Of a stretch of 64,000 nt of DNA, positions 9,230-16,765 are shown one piece after another (positions within the stretch are counted from its first letter, which is position 1; each line of letters starts with the position of its first letter). The notes under the pieces are model-generated. The model made no database searches and had not been told where the DNA came from. It saw nothing but the letters and a program-made list of their open reading frames with translations. Source of the stretch: Paenibacillus sp. PastM-3 (lineage in GTDB: Bacteria; Bacillota; Bacilli; Paenibacillales; Paenibacillaceae). The position numbers were made by a program, and so were the translations under genes. The stretch spans positions 62,001 through 126,000 of the forward strand of contig NZ_JARXXP010000015.1 of the NCBI RefSeq assembly GCF_029893965.1, read 5' to 3'.

Positions 9230-9649
9230 ATGGAATCTGCTCTACTTATTCAGGAAGCGATTAAGGCCAGAGCCAATGCATATATACCGTATTCCCGTTT
9301 CGGCGTCGGTGCTGCACTGCTGGATCAGGAGGGCAATGTCCATCACGGCTGCAATATCGAAAATGCTGCTTACGGCCCGACGAACTGCGGTGAACGTACC
9401 GCCTTGTTCCGCGCTATTGCCGACGGGCATAAACCGGGAACCTTCAAGGCGATTGCCGTTGTTGCTGACACAGACGGGCCTGTATCTCCTTGCGGCGTCT
9501 GCCGGCAGGTAATGGTCGAGCTGTGCGGACCTGATATGAAGGTGATTCTCGGCAACCTGAAGGGTGATATCGCAGAGACGACTGTACGTGATCTGCTGCC
9601 CGGCGCGTTTACGACGGCGGATCTGGAGCAGGGGCAGGCGCCGGAGTAG
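9230..9649 (+). CDS. cdd: Cytidine deaminase
   Basis: A 139-residue homotetrameric-type cytidine deaminase, converting cytidine or deoxycytidine to the uridine form in pyrimidine salvage. Substrate-binding NIENAAYGPTNCGERTA contains the zinc ligand Cys and catalytic Glu (CGE). PCGVCRQ supplies the other two zinc cysteines. ATG 9230 is chosen because AGGAGGG at 9218-9224 is ideally spaced; extending to 9158 would translate repeat-rich leader sequence. cdd next to era matches B. subtilis gene order. Confidence 0.96.
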   Translation: MESALLIQEAIKARANAYIPYSRFGVGAALLDQEGNVHHGCNIENAAYGPTNCGERTALFRAIADGHKPGTFKAIAVVADTDGPVSPCGVCRQVMVELCGPDMKVILGNLKGDIAETTVRDLLPGAFTTADLEQGQAPE

Positions 9650-9705
9650 ACGGTCTGCTTACGAGCAGCTGTTGATGCGCTGGGTCATTGATTTTGGGTT
9701 GAGGG

Positions 9706-9897
9706 CGTTCTATTGTATTATGTGCAATAGAACGAGCTGATTTTTCACTGAAGTGGAAATCTATTGTATTTTATACAGCAGATTGTGGCGAATTGCTTGA
9801 TTTTTGCCTGTTGTGAGCAGATCTATTGCACAAAATACAACAGATCTTAAAATTGGTTTGTTATTTGTGGATTCTGTTGTATAAAATACAACAGAAT
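9706..9897. repeat. Array of four short palindromes upstream of era
   Basis: Four inverted repeats of 27-29 bases lie at 9706-9734, 9758-9784, 9819-9847 and 9871-9897. Each has 9-10 base arms (for example CGTTCTATTG/CAATAGAACG) around a 9-base AT-rich core (TATTTTATA-like). Arms 1 and 4 are perfect; arms 2 and 3 carry one or two mismatches. Midpoint spacing is about 51, 62 and 51 bases. Flanking sequences are not alike, so this is not a simple tandem duplication. Confidence 0.85.
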
Positions 9898-10027
9898 GTT
9901 AATTTAGCCCTCACAATATTCCAGAAGAGCTAACAGGTGGCTGTAGCGAGAAATGGTTTGAGTAGTATACCGTTTGTTAACCGCCCCTGCGCGCTCCCTG
10001 TGCTGAAATCTGCACATACGCCATCTC

Positions 10028-10349
10028 GAGCGTCGCCGTCCAGCACATTCCTGCAGGAACGAAAGCGCTCATAGCAGCAAAGTTTGCTCCCTGCGCCGAG
10101 TGCCGCTCACACGCCTAAACGCCCAAACTCCAGATTTCGAGAGCGTCAGCCCCCTTTGGAGGTCGTGAGTTGAGGTGGAAGGATTAAGAATTATTAGTTA
10201 ACACACATTTCGAGCGCCGCCTTACAGCGTGTTCCCGCAGGGAACGAAAGCGCTCCTGGCACCAGTGTCTGCTCTAAGTGCTAACAGTCACTCGTAAGCG
10301 ACTCCGAGCGCCGCCGTTCAGCGTGTTCCCGCAGGGAACGAAAGCGCTC
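10028..10349. repeat. Three copies of a 43-44 base GAGCG...GCGCTC repeat
   Basis: Copies lie at 10028-10070, 10212-10255 and 10306-10349. Each begins GAGCG(C/T)CGCC, contains a central hairpin-like TTCC(C/T)GCAGG(G)AA, and ends GAACGAAAGCGCTC, so the outer ends are complementary. Weak similarity continues about 40 bases downstream of each copy (up to CACTC/CGCTC). No reading frame is supported here. Confidence 0.85.
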
Positions 10350-10430
10350 AATGCACATATGTCAGCTCAAGCGCCGATAGCCACTCACCCGCCCATTTCC
10401 GGGTGTCCAGAGGGCCGGGGCCCTTGGGGT

Positions 10431-10448
10431 CCCCCTTGGCTAAGGGGG
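10431..10448. repeat. GC-rich hairpin CCCCCTT-GGCT-AAGGGGG
   Basis: A perfect 7-base stem with a 4-base loop, embedded in a G/C-run tract (about 10405-10460) that contains further complementary G4 and C4 runs. There is no T tract behind it, so it is not a typical terminator. Confidence 0.7.
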
Positions 10449-10467
10449 ATTTAGGGGGATCGAAAAA

Positions 10468-10562
10468 GCTTTTGACTAAAGCCTTTGACCTAAAGCCTTT
10501 GACCTAAAGCCTTTGACCTAAAGCCTTTGACCTAAAGTCTTTGCCTAAAGTTTTTGATTAAG
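10468..10562. repeat. Tandem repeat of a 14-base unit directly upstream of era
   Basis: About seven tandem units. Four are exact copies of GCCTTTGACCTAAA (10481-10536), flanked by 13-base variants at 10468-10480, 10537-10549 and 10550-10562. It ends about 70 bases before the era start. Confidence 0.9.
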
Positions 10563-10633
10563 ATTTTATCTCAAATAGCTTTAAAATAAAAACACATTTT
10601 AAATTAATTTTTCACCACCGAAGGGAAGATCAT

Positions 10634-11527
10634 ATGAAATTCAAATCAGGGTTTGTCGCCATTATCGGCAGACCGAATGTAGGCAAATCGACGCTTATGA
10701 ACCAGGTGATCGGCCAGAAAATCGCCATCATGTCGGACAAGCCGCAGACGACACGCAACAAAATCCACGGGGTGTACACGGCGAACAACTCGCAGATCGT
10801 GTTCCTGGACACGCCGGGTATCCATAAAAGACAGTCCAAGCTGGGCGATTACATGAACATGACAGCGCTAAGCACACTGCATGAGGTGGAAGCGGTGTTG
10901 TTCCTGGTCGATGCTTCGGAAGGAATGGGCGGAGGCGACCGTTTCATCGCGGAGCAGCTGAAAGAGGTCAAGACACCGGTAATTCTGGTAATGAACAAGA
11001 TTGACAAAATCGAGCCGGAAGCGCTGCTTCCGCTGATTACGGAATACAACAAGCTGCACACGTTTGCCGAGATTGTTCCGATTTCCGCCAAGCTGGGAAG
11101 CAACGTCAATACGCTGCTGGAGCAGATTTCCAAATACTTGCCGGAAGGGCCGCAGTATTATCCGGAGGACCAGGTTACGGACCATCCGGAGCAATTCGTC
11201 TGTGCTGAACTGATCCGTGAGAAAATTCTGCACATGACCCGCGAAGAAGTGCCGCATTCTATTGCGGTAGGTATTGAGGATATGCGTGTTGAGCCGAACG
11301 GCATCGTGCATATCAGTGCGGTTATTTTTGTTGAGCGCGATTCCCAGAAGGGGATTATTATCGGCAAGCAGGGGGCGATGCTGAAGGAAGTCGGCAGACG
11401 GGCCCGCACCGATATCCAGAACCTGCTGGGATCGAAGATTTTCCTGGAGCTATGGGTAAAAGTGAAAAAAGACTGGCGCAACCAGGACCGCGTTCTGCGC
11501 GATCTGGGCTTCCACAAGGACGTTTAA
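10634..11527 (+). CDS. era: GTPase Era
   Basis: A 297-residue Era GTPase that binds 16S rRNA near its 3' end and acts in 30S subunit assembly. The G1 loop GRPNVGKST (about residues 10-18), G3 DTPG, G4 NKID and a C-terminal KH domain (IIGKQGAMLKEVG) are all present. ATG 10634 follows AAGGGAAG. The yqzL-recO-glyQS order downstream is the standard Bacilli arrangement. A long repeat-rich non-coding tract precedes it. Confidence 0.97.
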   Translation: MKFKSGFVAIIGRPNVGKSTLMNQVIGQKIAIMSDKPQTTRNKIHGVYTANNSQIVFLDTPGIHKRQSKLGDYMNMTALSTLHEVEAVLFLVDASEGMGGGDRFIAEQLKEVKTPVILVMNKIDKIEPEALLPLITEYNKLHTFAEIVPISAKLGSNVNTLLEQISKYLPEGPQYYPEDQVTDHPEQFVCAELIREKILHMTREEVPHSIAVGIEDMRVEPNGIVHISAVIFVERDSQKGIIIGKQGAMLKEVGRRARTDIQNLLGSKIFLELWVKVKKDWRNQDRVLRDLGFHKDV

Positions 11528-11634
11528 AGCTTGGCTCCGCTGCTTTCTGGCAGGAATTGCAAGGATAAACCTCCGCTCAGCGCACATCCTATTTCTGAAG
11601 AGACATCGTGTTTCCGAAGAAAGGATGAATACGA

Positions 11635-11778
11635 ATGCGAGACTTTTCGTGGAAGTATTTTGCAATGACTGGAGATGTCGATGCATATCTGCTGTACAGG
11701 CAAGCCGGAGATCCGCTGGAATCAGGCGGACCGCTGTCTGCGGAGAAAGAACAGGTACTTGATGAAGAAGCTGAGTAA
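11635..11778 (+). CDS. yqzL: YqzL family small protein
   Basis: A 47-residue protein starting MRDFSWKYFAMTGDVDAYLLYRQ, which matches the YqzL family (47 aa in B. subtilis) in sequence pattern and in its position between era and recO. An AAGGATG ribosome binding site precedes ATG 11635. Function is unknown. Confidence 0.88.
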   Translation: MRDFSWKYFAMTGDVDAYLLYRQAGDPLESGGPLSAEKEQVLDEEAE

Positions 11779-11814
11779 AGACTGGTTGCTTGCCGGATGG
11801 TTGGGGGAAGAGGC

Positions 11815-12570
11815 ATGCTACACAGGGTGGAAGGGATCGTCATCCGCAGTATGGATTACGGCGAAGGGAACGCCATCATTACGATTTGCACCGAGAACGC
11901 CGGTAAAGTAGGTGTTCTCGTCCGCGGCGCGAAAAAGGTCAAGAGCCGTCATGCTGCGCTGATCCAGCTGTTTACAACCGGGGAATTTGTATTTTTCCGC
12001 AACAACGGGGGACTGGGAACACTGAATGCGGGTGAGATCATACAGTCCCGCCACGCGTTACGGACAGACTTGATTAAAGCGGCGTATGCTTCATATGCCT
12101 GCGAGCTGCTTGACCGTGTATTGCATGATGAGGAGACCGGCAGCTTCTGGTTCCGCCAGCTGTCGGCATGTCTCAGTGCACTGGAGGAAGACAAGGAACC
12201 CGGCATCATTATTAATGTATTTGAGATGAAAATACTGCAGGCTGCAGGGTACGGGCCGGAGCTGGACCAGTGTATTGCCTGCGGACTGGAGAAGCCCGCT
12301 GAAGAGCTGCGGATCAGCCCGCGGCTCGGCGGTGTGTTATGCCGCAGCTGCAGGCATAACGATCCTCCGGCGATGGAGATCTCTCCGCGTGCCCTGAAGC
12401 TCCTGCGGCTGTTTGCTGCCCTGGATCTGACTCGCCTTGGCAATGTCGATGTGAAGGAAGCGACCCGCAGCGAGCTGAAGATTGTTATGCGAGCCTTCAT
12501 GGACGCCCAGCTCGGGCTGAAGCTGAAGTCACAGGGCTTCCTCGACCAGCTGGATAAATACAATATTTGA
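11815..12570 (+). CDS. recO: DNA repair protein RecO
   Basis: A 251-residue RecO, a recombination mediator that helps load RecA onto SSB-coated single-stranded DNA. It has an N-terminal OB fold (MLHRVEGIVIRSMDYGEGNAI) and a central zinc-finger-like region with CIACG and CRSCR cysteine pairs (about residues 155-185). ATG 11815 follows GGGGGAAGAGG; an in-frame ATG 18 bases upstream at 11797 is less well placed. Gene order with era and glyQS is as in Bacillus. Confidence 0.95.
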   Translation: MLHRVEGIVIRSMDYGEGNAIITICTENAGKVGVLVRGAKKVKSRHAALIQLFTTGEFVFFRNNGGLGTLNAGEIIQSRHALRTDLIKAAYASYACELLDRVLHDEETGSFWFRQLSACLSALEEDKEPGIIINVFEMKILQAAGYGPELDQCIACGLEKPAEELRISPRLGGVLCRSCRHNDPPAMEISPRALKLLRLFAALDLTRLGNVDVKEATRSELKIVMRAFMDAQLGLKLKSQGFLDQLDKYNI

Positions 12571-12639
12571 CGAATCCCAAAATTTCCGTTACTATGGGAA
12601 CAGTTTCTTTTTAATTTTACAGCCGTGTATTACTCTGAA

Positions 12640-12917
12640 GTCTCAGAGACGTGCAGTGATCGGGAAAGTAATGGACAAGATGCCGCTTAAGCGAGCCGGG
12701 GAGAGTGGAAGCCCGGCAGCGCATAGTTCATGAACAGGGCACCCGGGAGTACGGAAACGGCAGAATGAAAAGTGGATTTCGTCAATTCGTGTTGCAGCGG
12801 TGCGGATAGCAGCAGCCGGCAATGCAAGGCGTAATCAAGTAGGGTGGAACCGCGGGAGTATAAGTCAAGCTCTCGTCCCTATGTCTGGATATCAGGCATG
12901 GGGGCGGGAGTTTTTTT
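12640..12917 (+). promoter_or_regulatory. Glycine T-box leader of glyQS
   Basis: A tRNA-sensing T-box riboswitch. Stem I shows AGTAA and the apical AGCGAGCCGGGGAGAGTGG. The likely specifier is GGC at 12738-12740 in the context GAACAGGGCACC (Gly). The T-box sequence AGGGTGGAACCGCGGG is at 12841-12856. A terminator hairpin (about 12870-12910, CTCTCGTCCC pairing with GGGGGCGGGAG) runs into seven T residues. Uncharged tRNA-Gly should stabilise the antiterminator and allow glyQS transcription. The 5' boundary is approximate. Confidence 0.95.
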
Positions 12918-13032
12918 GCATGCAGGCGCTTGTAACGGCTGCAGCATAGAAGAACGCCGCCTCCATCGCGGCACAGTAAGATGCTTCACGGCAGCGATGC
13001 CAATACACTTGTAAAGCGAAGGAGTCGGTAGT

Positions 13033-13920
13033 ATGAACTTTCAGCAGATGATTTTGACGCTGCAGCAGTTCTGGGCAGAACAGAACTGTATTCTCGTCAA
13101 CCCGTACGATACGGAAAAAGGGGCGGGAACGATGAACCCGATGACGTTTTTGCGTTCACTGGGACCCGAGCCGTGGAAAGTAGCTTATGTGGAGCCTTCC
13201 CGCCGCCCGTCAGACGGCCGTTACGGCGAGAACCCGAACCGTCTGTACCAGCATCACCAGTTCCAGGTTATCATCAAGCCTTCACCGGACAACATCCAGG
13301 AGCTGTACCTGGACAGTCTGAAGGCGCTGGGCGTAGATCCGCTTTTGCATGACATCCGCTTTGTAGAAGATAACTGGGAGAATCCGTCGCTGGGCTGCGC
13401 GGGCCTTGGCTGGGAAGTATGGCTGGACGGAATGGAAATCACGCAGTTTACTTACTTCCAGCAAGTCGGCGGAATCGAGACCAGTCCGGTAGCGGTAGAA
13501 ATTACCTACGGTATGGAGCGTCTGGCTTCCTACATTCAGGAAAAGGAAAATGTGTTCGATCTGGAGTGGGTGGACGGCGTGACTTACGGTGACGTTTTCC
13601 ATCAGCCTGAGGTTGAGCATTCCACGTATACCTTTGAAGTGTCTGATGTACAGATGCTGTTCACCCTGTTTAACACCTACGAACAGGAAGCACGCAGAGC
13701 GATGGAGAACCATCTGGTATTCCCGGCTTACGATTATGTGCTGAAATGCTCGCATACCTTCAACCTTTTGGATGCGCGCGGAGCGATCAGTGTGACCGAA
13801 CGGACCGGCTTTATTACAAGAGTGCGTAATCTGGCCCGTACCGTGGCTGCGACCTATATGGAGGAACGCGAGAAGCTGGGCTTCCCGCTGCTGAAGAAAG
13901 AAGGTGCTGAGCATGTCTAA
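13033..13920 (+). CDS. glyQ: Glycyl-tRNA synthetase alpha subunit
   Basis: A 295-residue catalytic alpha subunit of the tetrameric (alpha2beta2) glycyl-tRNA synthetase. It begins MNFQQMILTLQQFWAEQNC and contains the class II motifs VEPSRRPSDGRYGENPNR and EVWLDGMEITQFTYFQQ. It is preceded by a glycine T-box, overlaps glyS slightly and is co-transcribed with it. Confidence 0.97.
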   Translation: MNFQQMILTLQQFWAEQNCILVNPYDTEKGAGTMNPMTFLRSLGPEPWKVAYVEPSRRPSDGRYGENPNRLYQHHQFQVIIKPSPDNIQELYLDSLKALGVDPLLHDIRFVEDNWENPSLGCAGLGWEVWLDGMEITQFTYFQQVGGIETSPVAVEITYGMERLASYIQEKENVFDLEWVDGVTYGDVFHQPEVEHSTYTFEVSDVQMLFTLFNTYEQEARRAMENHLVFPAYDYVLKCSHTFNLLDARGAISVTERTGFITRVRNLARTVAATYMEEREKLGFPLLKKEGAEHV

Positions 13921-15994
13921 AGATATTTTGTTCGAGATCGGACTTGAGGAAATTCCGGCCCGCTTTATCCGGGCGGCGATGGAGCAGCTTCAGGACAGAA
14001 CAGCCAAGTGGCTGGAAGCTTCACGTATTGAGCACAGTGGAGTAACGGCTTATGCTACACCGCGCAGACTGGCAGTACTGGTAAAAGAAGCTGCAGAGAA
14101 GCAGTCTGATGTCAGTGAAGAGGTAAAGGGCCCTTCCCGCAAAATCGCTCTTGATGCTAACGGTGACTGGAGCAAGGCGGCGCTCGGTTTTGCCCGCAGC
14201 CAGGGTGTAGATCCTGAGCAGTTCACATTCAAGGAGCTGGCAGGCGTTGAATACATCTATGTGACCAAAAACAGCGACGGCGTTGAGACCGCCTCCCTGC
14301 TTGCTGAGGGACTTACCGGAATCGTGAATGCGATGACGTTCCCAAAAAATATGCGCTGGGGCGCCTATGATTTCAAATTTGTCCGCCCAATCCGCTGGCT
14401 GGTGGCTTTGTTCGGCAAGGAGATTGTGAATCTGGAAATCACCGGTGTCAAAGCAGGCAATGTAAGCCGCGGCCACCGTTTTCTGGGTACGGATGCTGTT
14501 ATTGCCCAGCCTTCTGATTATGTTGAAGCACTGCGCGGGCAGCATGTGCTGGTGGATGTGAAGGAACGCGAGGCCCTGATTCTGGAGCAGATCAACAAGC
14601 TGGCTGCAGATAAAGAATGGACGATCGCGATCAAGGAAGATTTGCTGGAAGAGGTCCTGTTCCTGGTGGAGACACCGACAGTGCTGTTCGGTACCTTTGA
14701 TCCTTCCTTCCTGGATATTCCGCAGGATGTGCTGATCACTTCGATGCGTGAGCATCAGCGTTACTTCCCTGTTCTGGACAGCGCAGGCAAGCTGCTGCCG
14801 TTCTTCGTAACCGTGCGTAACGGTAATGCAGAATCGCTTGATGTGATTGCCAAAGGGAACGAGAAGGTCCTTCGCGCCCGCCTGTCGGATGCCAAGTTCT
14901 TTTACGAAGAAGACCAGAAGCTGCAGATCAGCGATGCCTTGGCCAAGCTGGAAACCATTGTTTATCAGGTGGAGCTGGGCAGCGTAGGCGATAAAGTGCG
15001 CAGAATCCGGGCCATTGCCGATTCTCTGGCCGTCAAGCTTGGATTGTCTGCAACCGCAGCTGCCGAAGTCAGCCGTACTGCCGATATCTGCAAATTCGAT
15101 CTGGTGACCCAGATGGTCGGTGAGTTTCCTGAGCTGCAAGGCACAATGGGTGAGGATTACGCCCGCAAAGCCGGAGAAGCCGAGAATGTGGCAAAAGGGA
15201 TCTTTGAGCATTATCAGCCCCGTTTTGCCGGAGATAGCGTGCCTTCAACCGAAGCGGGTCTGGTTGTCAGCCTTGCCGATAAAATCGACACGATTGTCGG
15301 AAGCTTTTCCATCGGGATCATCCCGACCGGTTCTCAGGATCCTTACGCGCTGCGCCGTCAGGCGGCAGGTATTGTGCAGATGCTCCTGGAGCATAAGCTG
15401 TCTATCACCTTGCAGGAAATTTTCACTGTAGCCGTGGAAGTTCATGAAAATTTGCGGACAGAGAAACATTTTGCCCCTGAGCTGCGTAATAACCTGTACG
15501 AGTTCTTCGGCCTGCGTGTAAAACGCCTGCTGGCTGACGACAATATCCGTTATGATGTGGTCGAAGCAGTAACTGCTGCAGGCTTTGATGATATCGTTGA
15601 TGTAGTCGGCAGAAGCCGGGCGCTTACCGAAGCTGTAAGTACTCAGGATGATTTTAAAGTTACCGTAGATTCCTTGACCCGTGTCAGCAATCTGGCTGCC
15701 AAAGCCGCAGAGGATACTGTTATCGAGCCTTCCCTGCTGAAGGAAGAAGCCGAAATCAAGCTGTATGAGACATGGCAGAGTATTCATGCGCCATATCAGG
15801 AAGCAATTGCTGCCCGCAATGCTGCTGAAGCGCTGCGCATTCTGTCCGGCTTGAAGGATGCCGTTACCGGTTTCTTCGATTCCGTAATGGTCATGGCCGA
15901 GGACGAGCAGATCCGCACGAACCGTCTTGCGCTTTTGGCGGGTGTGGATGCAGACTCCAGAGTCTTTGCCGATTTTGGCAAGCTGGTGTGGTAA
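13913..15994 (+). CDS. glyS: Glycyl-tRNA synthetase beta subunit
   Basis: A 693-residue beta subunit needed for tRNA binding by the tetrameric enzyme. It shows LFEIGLEEIPARFI near the N-terminus, the central HD-like region, TSMREHQRYFPV, and a C-terminal DALR-type anticodon-binding domain. ATG 13913 is preferred because AAGGTG at 13901-13906 acts as ribosome binding site; a GTG at 13904 is in frame but sits inside that site. It overlaps glyQ by 8 bases. Confidence 0.96.
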   Translation: MSKDILFEIGLEEIPARFIRAAMEQLQDRTAKWLEASRIEHSGVTAYATPRRLAVLVKEAAEKQSDVSEEVKGPSRKIALDANGDWSKAALGFARSQGVDPEQFTFKELAGVEYIYVTKNSDGVETASLLAEGLTGIVNAMTFPKNMRWGAYDFKFVRPIRWLVALFGKEIVNLEITGVKAGNVSRGHRFLGTDAVIAQPSDYVEALRGQHVLVDVKEREALILEQINKLAADKEWTIAIKEDLLEEVLFLVETPTVLFGTFDPSFLDIPQDVLITSMREHQRYFPVLDSAGKLLPFFVTVRNGNAESLDVIAKGNEKVLRARLSDAKFFYEEDQKLQISDALAKLETIVYQVELGSVGDKVRRIRAIADSLAVKLGLSATAAAEVSRTADICKFDLVTQMVGEFPELQGTMGEDYARKAGEAENVAKGIFEHYQPRFAGDSVPSTEAGLVVSLADKIDTIVGSFSIGIIPTGSQDPYALRRQAAGIVQMLLEHKLSITLQEIFTVAVEVHENLRTEKHFAPELRNNLYEFFGLRVKRLLADDNIRYDVVEAVTAAGFDDIVDVVGRSRALTEAVSTQDDFKVTVDSLTRVSNLAAKAAEDTVIEPSLLKEEAEIKLYETWQSIHAPYQEAIAARNAAEALRILSGLKDAVTGFFDSVMVMAEDEQIRTNRLALLAGVDADSRVFADFGKLVW

Positions 15995-16136
15995 TCGCCC
16001 TGCTGAATACGGGAGCTGCCTTGGCGCAAGTAGAGCTTTGTTATAGGAAGCAGTCACCTTTTTTTGGGCAACAGCTCTAAAAAAATTGTGATTTTGTGTG
16101 AACTATGGTATAGATCGATGCTTTGGGGTATAAATA

Positions 16137-16177
16137 TACGGAACGGTGCCAATGCGTAAGTTGACATCCGTTCCGTA
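16137..16177. repeat. Inverted repeat between glyS and the yqxD-like gene
   Basis: The perfect 10-base arms TACGGAACGG (16137-16146) and CCGTTCCGTA (16168-16177) are separated by 21 bases. The loop contains TTGACA at 16161. No T tract follows, so it may be an operator or mRNA hairpin rather than a terminator. Confidence 0.55.
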
Positions 16178-16245
16178 TTTATGCTTTATCGAAAGAAGGA
16201 TTTCGGTTTGCGTAAAGCGTATATATATTACACAGGAATCTGGTG

Positions 16246-16725
16246 ATGGCGATGGAAAAGCCCCGCGGAAGGAAGATTGTTGTCGACGGGGATGCTTGTC
16301 CGGTTAAAAAGGAGATTACGGCCTGCGCGCGTTCCTTTGGAATTCCTGTGCTGATGGTTTCTTCTTACGACCATGTGCTTCAGGCGGATGAAGGGGTTAC
16401 GGTGGTTCAGGTTGACCGCGGAGCAGACAGTGCCGATCTTTACATCGCCAATCATATTGCTGCCGGGGATATCGTCGTTACCCAGGACTACGGCCTGGCT
16501 GCGCTGGCGCTTGGCAAACGCTGCAGAGTGCTGTCGAACCGCGGGCAGGAGTATGAGGATTCCAAGATGGATTTTATGCTGGAAGGCAGGCATGCCAGAG
16601 CTGTGGAACGCCGGCGCGGGCACTATTCCAAAGGGCCTAAGGCGATCACGGCCGAAGAAAAAAATCTTTTTCAACATAAACTGACAAAACTTTTAACACT
16701 TTTGCAGGAGAATGTGCAGCAATAG
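16246..16725 (+). CDS. YaiI/YqxD family protein (DUF188)
   Basis: A 159-residue DUF188 protein with the family signature VDGDACPVKKEI and VTQDYGLAALALGKRCRVLSNRG. The fold is thought to be PIN/NYN nuclease-like, but activity is unproven. ATG 16246 sits 8 bases after AGGA; GTG 16243 is an equally possible start. It occupies the place of yqxD just before dnaG in Bacillus, though the ccpN and yqfL genes found between glyS and yqxD in B. subtilis are absent. Confidence 0.9.
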   Translation: MAMEKPRGRKIVVDGDACPVKKEITACARSFGIPVLMVSSYDHVLQADEGVTVVQVDRGADSADLYIANHIAAGDIVVTQDYGLAALALGKRCRVLSNRGQEYEDSKMDFMLEGRHARAVERRRGHYSKGPKAITAEEKNLFQHKLTKLLTLLQENVQQ

Positions 16726-16765
16726 CGAATTATATTTATTTGTTAAGAGATGAAGGTGGCTAAAA

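Noticed and set aside
9706..10349. Possible CRISPR array in the cdd-era gap
   Set aside because: Repeats are palindromes of variable sequence without equal-length spacers, and no cas genes are present.
14021..15211. A 396-residue minus-strand ORF over glyS
   Set aside because: Antisense to a firmly identified glyS; no coding signals.
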